From: an uncultured Flavobacteriales bacterium
Lineage (GTDB): Bacteria > Bacteroidota > Bacteroidia > Flavobacteriales > BACL11
Reading direction: 5' to 3'
Assembly (NCBI GenBank): GCA_905479165.1
Contig: CAJQLK010000097.1
Coordinates: 1 to 37,224 of the forward strand
DNA: 37,224 bases
Below, in pieces: positions 27,329 through 37,125 of the stretch. Position numbers and translations under genes: made by a program. Below the pieces are notes generated by a model, which saw only the letters and a list, made by a program, of their open reading frames with translations, was not told the origin of the DNA and made no database searches. Within the stretch, counting starts at the first letter, position 1. Each line of letters starts with the position of its first letter.

Positions 27329-27390
27329 TTCTGTATCGGAAAGTAACGTTATTTGCTTTTATTATCTATTTTACTACTTATCCTCAGGTA
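27329..27390 (+). repeat. Right attachment repeat (attR)
   Basis: Direct repeat of 20242-20303; single C/T mismatch at 20280/27367; offset 7087 bp. Confidence 0.92.
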
Positions 27391-27461
27391 AATTATCTAT
27401 CATAGGTGACCAAGTTAAGCAATAGTGATAATTGAGGAATTATAAAGAAACAATTCTTAAG

Positions 27462-27575
27462 CTAGAACATTACTTTATAAAACACATATATAGCTATAGC
27501 TGAAAACGTTGCAAATACAAAAAACTTGGCATAGTCTCTAGCATTCATACTACCATCATCTTTATTAATTTCCAT
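27462..27575 (-). CDS. Possible 37-aa single-TM protein
   Basis: MEINKDDGSMNARDYAKFFVFATFSAIAIYVFYKVMF*; hydrophobic helix. Confidence 0.35.
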   Translation of the reverse strand: MEINKDDGSMNARDYAKFFVFATFSAIAIYVFYKVMF

Positions 27576-27742
27576 ACGTAAATTTAAGTACACTTATGAT
27601 ATGTAAGACTTTAGGGTATTATAGTTATTAACATTAGAGTTGTTATTTATTACAACTTTATGAATAACCATAAAGTCTAAGAAAAAGACAAGGGAGCTAA
27701 TTTTTATATTGCTAAATAAATTTATAAAGAGGTTGATTATGA

Positions 27743-27750
27743 TATCTTTG
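27743..27750 (+). promoter_or_regulatory. -7 box TATCTTTG immediately upstream of leader copy H
   Basis: TAnnTTTG match directly abutting GACTTTAAAACAATAAATTAAC. Confidence 0.5.
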
Positions 27751-27816
27751 GACTTTAAAACAATAAATTAACAATAAATTAAGATGAAAAAACTACTACT
27801 TATATTACCTGGCTTA
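27751..27816 (+). repeat. Leader/signal-peptide repeat copy H, outside attR
   Basis: GACTTTAAAACAATAAATTAACAATAAATTAAGATGAAAAAACTACTACTTATATTACCTGGCTTA. Confidence 0.8.
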
Positions 27817-27990
27817 TCTTTGGTAATTTGTGCTTCATTTCCAATATCAAGTAGTGTAGTTGTTAATTCTGAAACTTCAACTGATTCTTGGCTACCATTA
27901 ATTATCTCTTTTTGGTTATTAGTAATTATTATTCCAATTTTAATAATCAGATTTATTAGCAAAAGAATATTAAAAAAAATAAAACAATAG
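27784..27990 (+). CDS. Small secreted/membrane protein with the shared leader
   Basis: ORF 68 aa; MKKLLLILPGLSLVICASFPISS...LPLIISFWLLVIIIPILIIRFISKR. Confidence 0.6.
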   Translation: MKKLLLILPGLSLVICASFPISSSVVVNSETSTDSWLPLIISFWLLVIIIPILIIRFISKRILKKIKQ

Positions 27991-27996
27991 ATTAAC
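27981..27996 (+). repeat. Leader fragment copy I (AAAACAATAGATTAAC) without cargo
   Basis: Exact 16-nt match to the leader core, truncated before the sulfotransferase gene end. Confidence 0.55.
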
Positions 27997-28000
27997 GGTA

Positions 28001-29017
28001 CTATGACAAGATTCTTTTCAAAGAGGATTTAATTTGATTTACAAGCCTTCTTAAACTGTACTTAGGTATTCCTATTAAAGCATAAAGACAATCTAGCAAA
28101 GCTTTTCTTAGTAAGAAAATAAATTTAGATTCTTTATTCTGTTCAATATAATCTTTAAATATTATAGAATTATTCAATTCTTTTGAAAATAAGTAAAGTT
28201 GGAAATCTGAAAAATACTCATCAATATCATATATACTTTCAGTTAGTTTATCTCCAATTCTAGAGTGATGTTCTTGTTCTTCACCATCAGAAGAAACAGG
28301 GATATTTTTCTTTGAAATTTTTAAAAACTTACTGTTAACAACTGACGAATCAACTTCTAAGAATTTAAAAACCTTTGTTATAACTGCTAAAGGATCAGAT
28401 AATAAGTCCTCATACCTAATTGTAAGTAATGAATTATTATTCTTTGATTGAAACGAAACCAACTCATACTCTACCCTCCTTACATATTTAATATAAGTAA
28501 GTAATGAAAAATTACTAATCTGACAATTTTTTAATTTTTTAAACCTAGAAATAGCTGAAAAATAAGGATTTCTAATAATATTTATAACATTAATATCAGG
28601 AAACATTTTAGAAATAGCATTCAATCTTATTACATGACTTGGAGATTTTTCAGCCCAATATTTTTTACCCAGTATGTTAGAATAAGTAGATAATAAGAAA
28701 TCAAAATATTCAGCAACTGTTTCAATATTAGATAAATCTTTTTCAAGTTGAGGATCATTTAATAAATCGGGAACTTCAGATTCTGTTTTAAAAACATGAT
28801 CCAACAGTTGCAAATTATACTCTTGGTTATTCGAAAGCTGTAAATAATTATGATGAAAAAATTGTGTCTCTCCTATACAAGCAATATCTGGATGATTGTT
28901 AATAAGTAAACGCAATAAAGTTGTTCCAGAGCGAGCAGCTCCCACAACAAATATTCCTTTTCTCTCTACTATTCCTTTCTTTAAAGGAGCTAATCTTCCC
29001 ATTACACAAACATACAA
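28001..29017 (-). CDS. Sulfotransferase family protein
   Basis: ORF 338 aa; PAPS-binding P-loop FVVGAARSGTTLLRLLINNHPDIACIGE; true start may be internal MGRLAP. Confidence 0.88.
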   Translation of the reverse strand: MYVCVMGRLAPLKKGIVERKGIFVVGAARSGTTLLRLLINNHPDIACIGETQFFHHNYLQLSNNQEYNLQLLDHVFKTESEVPDLLNDPQLEKDLSNIETVAEYFDFLLSTYSNILGKKYWAEKSPSHVIRLNAISKMFPDINVINIIRNPYFSAISRFKKLKNCQISNFSLLTYIKYVRRVEYELVSFQSKNNNSLLTIRYEDLLSDPLAVITKVFKFLEVDSSVVNSKFLKISKKNIPVSSDGEEQEHHSRIGDKLTESIYDIDEYFSDFQLYLFSKELNNSIIFKDYIEQNKESKFIFLLRKALLDCLYALIGIPKYSLRRLVNQIKSSLKRILS

Positions 29018-29063
29018 ATAAAATCAAACCTTTTGAATTATCAATACTATCCAAAAATCATAA

Positions 29064-29093
29064 AAAAAGTTAGTTAGTGTTTACTAACTTTTT
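29064..29093. promoter_or_regulatory. Palindromic operator candidate upstream of the TetR gene
   Basis: AAAAAGTTAGT (29064-29074) - 8 nt - ACTAACTTTTT (29083-29093), perfect 11-bp inverted repeat; followed by -7 box TATTTTTG at 29095-29102. Confidence 0.7.
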
Positions 29094-29107
29094 ATATTTT
29101 TGCAGAC

Positions 29108-29689
29108 GTGATTTTTACAAAAAGGCAAATAGAAATAATTGATGCATCAAAGGATTTGATTGGTGAAAAAGGCGTACAGAACCTTACCATTAAGAATCTT
29201 GCTAAAAAGATGTCCTTTACTGAACCCGCACTTTATCGTCATTTTAAAGATAAAACTCAGATACTAAGTGGACTTCTACTTTTTCATAGAAAGGCAATAA
29301 AAAATGGAGTTTTTAAAATTTTAGATTCTGATAAAAATGCTTTAGAAAAAATTGAAGCGGTTTTAAAATTCAAATTTGCACACATAGAGAAAAATCCTGC
29401 ACTTGTAATGGTAATTTTCTCAGAAACTTCATTTCAATATTGCTCGGTACTATCTAAGGTGGTAAGGAAAATTTTAGATCAAAGAAAAAAGAAAATTATC
29501 TCATTAATTGAGAACGGGCAAAATGAAGGAAATATTCGTACAGATATTAATTCTCAGCAACTTGCTACTATTGTACTTGGAGGAATTAGAACAACTATTT
29601 TATCTTGGAGGCTTTCAGGCTTTGAATCAGATTTAAAAACTGAAGGAGAAAAATTATGGGAAACACTAGAAATATTATTTAAAAAATAA
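29108..29689 (+). CDS. TetR-family regulator of the downstream efflux operon
   Basis: ORF 193 aa (GTG start); IIDASKDLIGEKGVQNLTIKNLAKKMSFTEPALYRHFKDKTQIL. Confidence 0.92.
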   Translation: MIFTKRQIEIIDASKDLIGEKGVQNLTIKNLAKKMSFTEPALYRHFKDKTQILSGLLLFHRKAIKNGVFKILDSDKNALEKIEAVLKFKFAHIEKNPALVMVIFSETSFQYCSVLSKVVRKILDQRKKKIISLIENGQNEGNIRTDINSQQLATIVLGGIRTTILSWRLSGFESDLKTEGEKLWETLEILFKK

Positions 29690-29742
29690 ACTATGAATTT
29701 ATTAGCAATAACCTTAATACAAAAAATTATAACTAAACAACT

Positions 29743-30903
29743 ATGAACATCAGAAAAACATTAATCATAATAGTAAGTATTGTCATCCTACTTTTATTTG
29801 GGCTAGTTTCGTCTATCAGCTATAATTCTGGAATGAGTTATGGAGTAGATAATGCTGAAACAATTAGAGCTTCAAAAGCTAAAGCTGAAGAAACACATGA
29901 ACAGCTTGTAAAATCTGTGCTTGTTACAAAAATTACAAATTCTCAAATTAAGAATAAAATTAACAGTTCTGGTAGAGTTGTTTCTTTGAATAATATTACA
30001 ATTTCTTCTGAAGTACAAGGAAGATTAATTGGAGTTAATGCCTTTAAAAAAGGAACTGAAATTAAGAGAGGTGATGTGATTTTCTCAGTTAAAAATACAG
30101 ATATAAAACATTTAATTGATGCAAAGAAAAGTAGATTTATGAGTTTAGTCTCATCAAATTTAGCTGACATTAAACTGGATTACAATACTGAATACCCCAA
30201 ATGGGAAATCTTCTTTAATGCTATAAATATTGAAAATAATTTACCTGATTTTCCAGAAATGAGGAGCGCAAAAGAGAAAAATTATATTATTTCTCGTTCA
30301 ATTTTAGCTGAGTATTTATCAATAAAATCTGATGAAGAAAAATTAAGTAAATACACTGTTTATGCTCCATTTGATGGAACTATAACAAAGTCTTATTCTG
30401 ATATTGGCGGGAATGTAAATCCAGGAAGTCCTGTTATTGATTTTATCAGAAAAGGTAAAATGGAAATTGAACTTTCTGTTAATACCTCTGAAATTAACTT
30501 TATTAATATTGGTGACAAAGTAAATTTTATTGAAAATGGAAATACTTATAAAGGACAAGTTATCAGAAAAGGGAATTTTGTAAACTCAAGCACTCAAAAT
30601 ATCTCAGTATTTACATCAATAGATGTTGATGAAAATTCTTTATACAATGGCATGTATGTAAATGCAACTATCATTACTAAAGGAATTGATAATGTTTGTA
30701 AATTACCAAGAAGATCAATTTTTAAAAAAAACAAAGTTTTTATAATAAACAAGAACAATGAATTAAAAATTAAAGAAGTAAATATCATTTCTTATCAAGG
30801 TGATGATGTAGTAGTTGACAATTTATCAAACAATACATTAATTGTAAATGAACCACTTGTAAATATAAATGAGGGAACAATTGTAAAACCAATAAGCAAG
30901 TAA
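29743..30903 (+). CDS. RND efflux periplasmic adaptor (HlyD/AcrA family)
   Basis: ORF 386 aa; GRVVSLNNITISSEVQGRLIGV, YAPFDGTITKSYSDIGGNVNPGSPVIDF. Confidence 0.9.
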   Translation: MNIRKTLIIIVSIVILLLFGLVSSISYNSGMSYGVDNAETIRASKAKAEETHEQLVKSVLVTKITNSQIKNKINSSGRVVSLNNITISSEVQGRLIGVNAFKKGTEIKRGDVIFSVKNTDIKHLIDAKKSRFMSLVSSNLADIKLDYNTEYPKWEIFFNAINIENNLPDFPEMRSAKEKNYIISRSILAEYLSIKSDEEKLSKYTVYAPFDGTITKSYSDIGGNVNPGSPVIDFIRKGKMEIELSVNTSEINFINIGDKVNFIENGNTYKGQVIRKGNFVNSSTQNISVFTSIDVDENSLYNGMYVNATIITKGIDNVCKLPRRSIFKKNKVFIINKNNELKIKEVNIISYQGDDVVVDNLSNNTLIVNEPLVNINEGTIVKPISK

Positions 30904-30904
30904 A

Positions 30905-33900
30905 ATGAGAAAATTAATTTCCTATTTTATAAAGTACCCTATTTATGCTAATGCAATTATTATAATCACTGCAATAGCAGGAATTTTGAGCTTTACAATG
31001 ATGCCTAAATCATTTTTCCCTGAGCTACCACCAAATAAGATATACATAAATGTTTCTTACCCAGGAGCATCTCCTCAAGAAATAGAACATGGAATCACCA
31101 CTAGAATTGAAGAGTCTTTAAATGGCATTGAAGGTGTGGAAGAAATCACATCAACATCATCTGAAAACATTTCAAATATCACTGTAGAAGTAGGTGCTGG
31201 TTTTGAGATTGATGAGATATTACAGAACGTAAAGAATTCTGTAGATGAAATTAATTCATTTCCTAAAGGAGCAGAAAAACCATCTGTAGAAAAACAAAAA
31301 AGTAGAGGAATGGGAGGTATGGGTAATATGGTAGGCTATTACGCTCTTACTGGACCTAATGATCTCTTTTTATTAAAAGAAAAATCTGATAAAATTGAAA
31401 AAGCATTATTAAATGCAGAAGATATAAGTCAAATACAAGTGATTGGCTATGCTCCTATTATTATTTCAGTAGAAATTGATGAAACAGCTTTATTACGACA
31501 CAACATTAGCTTTGATGACATAAGCAATGTAATTAAACAGAGTAATATTGATATTTCAGGAGGAAGTGTAAAAACACAAAAAGAAGAAATAATTATTCGT
31601 TCTAATAACAGAAAAACTTCAAAAGAAGGAGTTGAAAATATTGTAATTATTGCGAACAAAAATGGTGACATATTAAAACTCAAAGATATTGGAAGTGTAA
31701 ATTTAGAATTTTCTGATATACCGATGAAATCATATGTTAATGGTAAAAGAGCAATTAGTTTCCTTATTAAAAAAACACCTGAAGAAGATATTAAAGAGAT
31801 TGCTAAATCAGTACAAAAATATATTTCCAACTTCAATAAAGAAAATCCAGAATATAAGATAATTACATTATTTCAATTTGCAGACATGCTAGATCAAAGA
31901 ATAGCAACTCTCAGCGAAAATTTAATACTAGGATTATTATTAGTATTAATTATTCTAGGATTCTTTCTTTCATTTAGATTATCAATGTGGGTAGCATTTG
32001 GGATACCTTTCTCATTTGTTGGAATGATTGCTATTGGAATATTCTATGGAATGACTATAAATATGATATCATTATTTGGAATGATATTAGTTGTAGGCAT
32101 CTTAGTGGATGATGGCATAGTAATTGCAGAGAATATATATGCTCATTTTGAAAAAGGAAAATCTCCAATGCAATCTGCTCTAGATGGAACAATGGAAGTG
32201 GTAACTCCTGTCTTCACATCAGTTATTACTACTGTATTTGCTTTCTCCACATTACTCTTTGTAGGCGGACAAATGGAAATGATGCAAGAGATGGCTTTTA
32301 GTGTCATTGCAGCGCTTCTATTTTCATTAATTGAAGCATTTTTAATACTACCAGCTCACTTATCATCTAAATCAGTGCTAGAAAAAGATACTACATCATA
32401 TTTTAGCAAAATTAAAGACAAAGTAGAGGAAAGAGTCATCAGCATGAGAAATGCCTACACTAAGTTAAATACAAAATTCATTAATAACTATCGCAAACAT
32501 GTTTGGACTCCAGTCTTACTAATTATTATTGTAATAGGTATGAGTGCATCTGGGCTAATTAGGTACACTTTTTTCCCATCTGTTCCTTTCAATGAGGTAA
32601 AGATTGAGTTTTGCTATAAACCTGGGGAAAGGGAATTTAGAACTGAAAACTTTCTTTGGTACGTTGATTCTATAATCAAGGATTATAATCATGAATTAAT
32701 AGAAAGATTTAATGATACAATATTTACTGACGTATCTTTAAATATTGGCTTTACTGAAGATCTAGGAGTGTCAGGATCTCACGCAGGAGGATTACGACTA
32801 GCAATTAAAGAAAATGACTTAATTTCAACAATAGAAATATCAAATGAACTGCAAAAAAGAATAGATCCAGACTCTATTGCCATGATGGAAAAGATATCAG
32901 TTGGAGGGTTTCAACAATTTGGAAAAGCTGTCTCTATATCATTACAATCAGAAAATGATAAAGAATTGAATAATGCTGCAAATTGGTTAAAAGAAAGAAT
33001 TAAATCAATCAACATGGTAAAAGAAGTCATGGACAATGCAGGAGTTGGGAGTCGAGAAATTCATATCAAACTTAAAGAAAAAGCGTATGCGCTTGGACTA
33101 AACCAAGCTAATATTATGAAACAAATACGACAAGGTTTCTTTGGAGAAGAAGTACAGCGTCTTATTATTGGAAGAGACGAAGTGAAAATATGGCTAAGAT
33201 ATCCAGAAAAAAATAGGAATAGTATTGATGATCTTGACAAAGTAAAAATAAAGACTATTAGTGGAGAAATGTATCCCCTTCAGGAGCTTGCAAGTTATCA
33301 GTTTAAAAGAGGGAAAGTTAATATAAATCATATAAATGGAACTAAAGAAATACGTGTTGATGCTAATCTCTACAATTCAGAATTCTCAGCAGATGTGAAT
33401 GAAAAAATTGAGCGAGAGTATTTAAAGATTATGAAAAATGAATTTCCCCAAGTGACATATAAAATAATGGGGCAAGCTGAAGAAGCTGCTGACAGTGGGA
33501 GAAGATTAGGAATTGCATTTTTAATAAGCTTAATACTCATTATACTTACCATATCGCTAAACTTTAAATCATTCTACCAAGCAAGATTAATTCTAATGGT
33601 TATTCCTATTGGTCTTTTCTCAGCGATTTTAGGTCATGGTATAATGGGGAGACCATTTTCAACATTAAGCGTTTGGGGAGTAATTGCTCTAATAGGAATA
33701 TTAGTTAATGACGCTGTAGTAATGCTTGACAAATATAATAGAAATTTAAAAAAGGGAATGGCAATGGATAATGCTGCAATATCAGCTGGAAAGAGTAGAT
33801 TCAGACCAATAATTCTTACAACCATTACAACCTTTGTAGGATTATTTCCCTTAATATTAGAAAGAAGTTTTCAAGCACAGTTCCTAATTCCAATGGCAAT

Positions 33901-34090
33901 ATCAGTAGCATTTGGTGTGCTCTTTGGAACTATCATACTACTACTCTACTTCCCTTCTTTAATTATGTATTTTAATGACTTAAGGCGTGTAAGATGGTGG
34001 TTATGGATTGGAGGAGAAACACCTCCTACTAAAATGGATGTTGAGCCAATTACAAAAATACAAATGAGACAAATTAATATAGAAAAATAA
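30905..34090 (+). CDS. RND efflux inner-membrane transporter (AcrB/MMPL family)
   Basis: ORF 1061 aa; MPKSFFPELPPNKIYINVSYPGASPQEIE, LVVGILVDDGIVIAENIYAHFEKG, GIALIGILVNDAVVMLDKYN-like signature. Confidence 0.95.
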   Translation: MRKLISYFIKYPIYANAIIIITAIAGILSFTMMPKSFFPELPPNKIYINVSYPGASPQEIEHGITTRIEESLNGIEGVEEITSTSSENISNITVEVGAGFEIDEILQNVKNSVDEINSFPKGAEKPSVEKQKSRGMGGMGNMVGYYALTGPNDLFLLKEKSDKIEKALLNAEDISQIQVIGYAPIIISVEIDETALLRHNISFDDISNVIKQSNIDISGGSVKTQKEEIIIRSNNRKTSKEGVENIVIIANKNGDILKLKDIGSVNLEFSDIPMKSYVNGKRAISFLIKKTPEEDIKEIAKSVQKYISNFNKENPEYKIITLFQFADMLDQRIATLSENLILGLLLVLIILGFFLSFRLSMWVAFGIPFSFVGMIAIGIFYGMTINMISLFGMILVVGILVDDGIVIAENIYAHFEKGKSPMQSALDGTMEVVTPVFTSVITTVFAFSTLLFVGGQMEMMQEMAFSVIAALLFSLIEAFLILPAHLSSKSVLEKDTTSYFSKIKDKVEERVISMRNAYTKLNTKFINNYRKHVWTPVLLIIIVIGMSASGLIRYTFFPSVPFNEVKIEFCYKPGEREFRTENFLWYVDSIIKDYNHELIERFNDTIFTDVSLNIGFTEDLGVSGSHAGGLRLAIKENDLISTIEISNELQKRIDPDSIAMMEKISVGGFQQFGKAVSISLQSENDKELNNAANWLKERIKSINMVKEVMDNAGVGSREIHIKLKEKAYALGLNQANIMKQIRQGFFGEEVQRLIIGRDEVKIWLRYPEKNRNSIDDLDKVKIKTISGEMYPLQELASYQFKRGKVNINHINGTKEIRVDANLYNSEFSADVNEKIEREYLKIMKNEFPQVTYKIMGQAEEAADSGRRLGIAFLISLILIILTISLNFKSFYQARLILMVIPIGLFSAILGHGIMGRPFSTLSVWGVIALIGILVNDAVVMLDKYNRNLKKGMAMDNAAISAGKSRFRPIILTTITTFVGLFPLILERSFQAQFLIPMAISVAFGVLFGTIILLLYFPSLIMYFNDLRRVRWWLWIGGETPPTKMDVEPITKIQMRQINIEK

Positions 34091-35406
34091 TGAAGAAAAT
34101 CATACTACTACTATTATTACTATCTAATATTCTTTATGGCCAAGACTCACTTAGCTTAATGGATGCAATTAAAATAGGACTTTGGAAAAATTATGATATA
34201 CAAATAAGTACAAAAAAACAGAATATTAATAAAATAAATAACAACTGGACTAATGCTGGCGCATTACCTGCTATAAACCTATCAGTAAGAAATGAAGAAT
34301 CTTTATCAGATCAATCTAATAATCCAGCCTCATTTATACAACAAGAGCTACGCTCTACTTCAATAAATGGAAGTGTTAATCTCAGCTGGACTCTCTTCAA
34401 TGGATTTGCAATTAGAGCAAACAAAGCTAAACTAAGAAATTTGGAAGAAATAAGTAGTAATAATGCAACACTAACCATAGAAAATACTATACAAGGAATC
34501 ATCCTACAATACTATAACTGTGTACTGCAAAAGGAAAGATTAGAATTATTACAAAAAGTTGTGCGTCTAGCAAATAATCGTCTGGAATATCTACAAACAA
34601 AATATGATATTGGAGTAAGTAGTAAAATTGATTTATTACAAATTGAAAATGCTATGCTTACAGATAGTTCAAATCTTATTATGCAAGAACTCAACTATAA
34701 TAATGCAATCAAAAACCTTAATCTTACTCTAGGAAAAGAAATTGAAACAACTTGGAGCTTTACTGATGAGATTAATACTGAAATACAATTATTTTCATAT
34801 GAGAACTTAAAAGCTAGCACACTTGATGATAATACAAACATCAAAAATCAGTATTACAACATACAACTAGCAAAGCAAGATATTCGCCTATCAAAAGCAG
34901 TATTTTACCCTATGATTTCAGTAAACTCAGGAGCTGCTTATAACGAGAGTACTTATGATATTGGAGAACTTAGTAATATTATGGACAACACTGGAGAAAG
35001 CATAAATTATTTTGCAAATTTCTCAGTTAATTTTCGATTATTTGATGGGGGTAAACTATACAGTACCTTAAGAAAGGTAAAAGTACAAAAGGAAATAAAC
35101 GATTTGGAATACGAAAAAGTTAAAAGAGAAGTCTTACATCAATTATCCTTAACAAATGATAAATATAACAGTAGAATATCAGCTCTTAGTTTAAACCAAA
35201 AAGCTTTTAAAATTGCTGAAACAAATTACACTCTAGCTAGAGATAAACAGAACAGAGGAGTTATCAATTCATTTATGTATAGGGATATTGAAATCGCTTT
35301 TATTACTTCAGGTATTAATGCACAGCAAGCTGCTTATAATTTAATGGAAAGCAAAATTGCGCTACTTAAAATTACTGGTGGAATTATTCAAAGTTATGAG
35401 CAGTAA
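34090..35406 (+). CDS. TolC-family outer membrane efflux protein
   Basis: ORF 438 aa; signal peptide, SLSLMDAIKIGLWKNYDIQI, repeated coiled-coil TolC pattern. Confidence 0.92.
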   Translation: MKKIILLLLLLSNILYGQDSLSLMDAIKIGLWKNYDIQISTKKQNINKINNNWTNAGALPAINLSVRNEESLSDQSNNPASFIQQELRSTSINGSVNLSWTLFNGFAIRANKAKLRNLEEISSNNATLTIENTIQGIILQYYNCVLQKERLELLQKVVRLANNRLEYLQTKYDIGVSSKIDLLQIENAMLTDSSNLIMQELNYNNAIKNLNLTLGKEIETTWSFTDEINTEIQLFSYENLKASTLDDNTNIKNQYYNIQLAKQDIRLSKAVFYPMISVNSGAAYNESTYDIGELSNIMDNTGESINYFANFSVNFRLFDGGKLYSTLRKVKVQKEINDLEYEKVKREVLHQLSLTNDKYNSRISALSLNQKAFKIAETNYTLARDKQNRGVINSFMYRDIEIAFITSGINAQQAAYNLMESKIALLKITGGIIQSYEQ

Positions 35407-35438
35407 GCTAATTCTTAAATAAGAATGTGCTTTTTAAT

Positions 35439-35446
35439 TACCTTTG
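35439..35446 (+). promoter_or_regulatory. -7 box TACCTTTG
   Basis: TAnnTTTG match 30 nt upstream of the ATG at 35477. Confidence 0.45.
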
Positions 35447-35476
35447 CCTAATATTATTAATAATATTAAATAACTA

Positions 35477-36304
35477 ATGAAGACACTTATCTTTTGTACA
35501 TCCTACTTTGATACGGAAGAATTATATCTAAAAAGGTACCAAAAATGGATTGATTATTATAATAATCATCCATTTACGAATGACAAGAATATGTATTTAA
35601 TTGATGATAGTTCTAATTTAGAAGTGATGACAGGTGATGCAGTGCATATTATAAAAGAGGGTAAATTAGGCAACTTTCAAGAAACAGATAAAATTAATTT
35701 ATATTCATTTAATAATAGAAAAGGATTGAACTGGTCTCATAACTCTGCAAATAATGAGGGTTGGTGGAGAAGCTTCTGTGCTGCACTAGAAATAGCTGAA
35801 GAATATAATTACGAAAAAATCGTGCATATTGAGGCTGACGCATTTTTAATTTCTAATAGGTTGTTTGATTATATAAATAATTTAAAGACCGGCTGGACTG
35901 GCTTATGGGCTAATAAGTACTGCTTTCCAGAGTCTTGTATTCAAGTAATCTGCAAAGATCAGTTTGATAAATTCAAAGATTTTGCATCTTGTGGCCCACA
36001 TAAGCTTTCTAAGATGGGGTTAGCTGAAAAAGTTATTCCATTTACTTATGTTGAGAGAAGGTTTCTAGGAGATAGATATGGAGAAAAAAGTAATATGCAG
36101 ATGGAGGGTCTAGATTATTTTTGTCAAACTAAATTAGATACAATTATTACACCAGAGGCTTTTGATAAATTACAAGCATCTAATATATATTTTTTTCGAA
36201 AGCTATGGAGTTTCCATTTAGTTCAATTTTTATGGAGAAATAGGTTAGAATTATTAATCCTATTAGTAATAATATCTATATTTCTATTGACTATAGAAAT
36301 ATAA
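35477..36304 (+). CDS. Glycosyltransferase-like hypothetical protein with C-terminal TM helix
   Basis: ORF 275 aa; IVHIEADAFLIS acidic motif; C-terminal LLILLVIISIFLLTI. Confidence 0.5.
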   Translation: MKTLIFCTSYFDTEELYLKRYQKWIDYYNNHPFTNDKNMYLIDDSSNLEVMTGDAVHIIKEGKLGNFQETDKINLYSFNNRKGLNWSHNSANNEGWWRSFCAALEIAEEYNYEKIVHIEADAFLISNRLFDYINNLKTGWTGLWANKYCFPESCIQVICKDQFDKFKDFASCGPHKLSKMGLAEKVIPFTYVERRFLGDRYGEKSNMQMEGLDYFCQTKLDTIITPEAFDKLQASNIYFFRKLWSFHLVQFLWRNRLELLILLVIISIFLLTIEI

Positions 36305-36420
36305 TGTTGTTTCTTAGAATCAGTCTTTTTGAGGTTGAGGCAATAGACTTTAGTTAATAAAAATCAGATCCAATAAATAGTAAATAATCAATTTTTTCCA
36401 TCACTTAATCAAAATAACGC

Positions 36421-37122
36421 CTAATCAATTAGAATAATCCTTACATTATTTATTTTAGAAATCTTCTCGATTTCACCTATATCATTTTTAAAGTCTAATC
36501 CATTAGTCCAGCAATGAATACTATAATTAGGAAACTTATTTGAATAGAACTTGACATTATGGTAAGAACAAGAAATAGCATCAGGTGTATAATTTTCTAA
36601 ATCATTTCTTATTTCATACACCTGAAAAATACTCTTGATTAAGTTAAAAGAAGGTAGCCAATAACTAATTTTGTAACCTGACTTCTTCAATTCATATAAC
36701 AGCTTAATATCTTTAGACTCAATAATTATTCTTTGCTTTGAAATGGTTTCTTTTGTAATTGAATCTAATCTTTTAATAACAGATGAGACATTAGAATAAT
36801 TTAGATTCTTTAGATCAACCCAAAAATACATGTCATTATTATTAATCTTTGAAAGATAAACAGAAAGAGAGTTATCCTTGAAACTACCATGATGCCGAAC
36901 ATCAAACAAGGATTTATCAGACTCAAAAAAAACATCTAACTCAACTCCATTATATTTAACAGATAAATCATTTGCGATTTGATGGTCTAATACTCTATGT
37001 GCCCAATATTTATTTGAATGATTGTAAAAAACTGGAACACTCTTCTCATATATAGAATAATTATAAAATACTAAATACAGAACAACAAATATTAAAACAC
37101 TAAATAACATCTTATTCCTCAT
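36421..37122 (-). CDS. Membrane-anchored GDPD/PLC-like phosphodiesterase family protein
   Basis: ORF 233 aa; WAHRVLDHQIA...YNGVELDVFFES...FDVRHHG resembles GDPD HR / ExD / H motifs. Confidence 0.6.
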   Translation of the reverse strand: MRNKMLFSVLIFVVLYLVFYNYSIYEKSVPVFYNHSNKYWAHRVLDHQIANDLSVKYNGVELDVFFESDKSLFDVRHHGSFKDNSLSVYLSKINNNDMYFWVDLKNLNYSNVSSVIKRLDSITKETISKQRIIIESKDIKLLYELKKSGYKISYWLPSFNLIKSIFQVYEIRNDLENYTPDAISCSYHNVKFYSNKFPNYSIHCWTNGLDFKNDIGEIEKISKINNVRIILID

Positions 37123-37125
37123 AAA

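Larger units (their letters stand above)
20242..27390 (+). mobile_element. ~7.1 kb integrative element at the mnmE 3' end; phage-satellite-like gene complement
   Basis: 62-bp direct repeats at both ends; integrase adjacent to attL; excisionase-like HTH, HUH-Rep-like and DUF5681/TerS-like genes; accessory cargo. Confidence 0.88.

Noticed and set aside
27655-27676. Hairpin ACTTTATG-AATAAC-CATAAAGT
   Set aside because: Short AT-rich stem with no conserved neighbour or T tract; likely chance in this composition.
22475-27996. Leader repeats as a CRISPR array or IS terminal repeats
   Set aside because: Copies are irregularly spaced (0.1-1.3 kb), always at gene starts, in direct orientation, and contain start codons and signal peptides; no transposase or cas genes.
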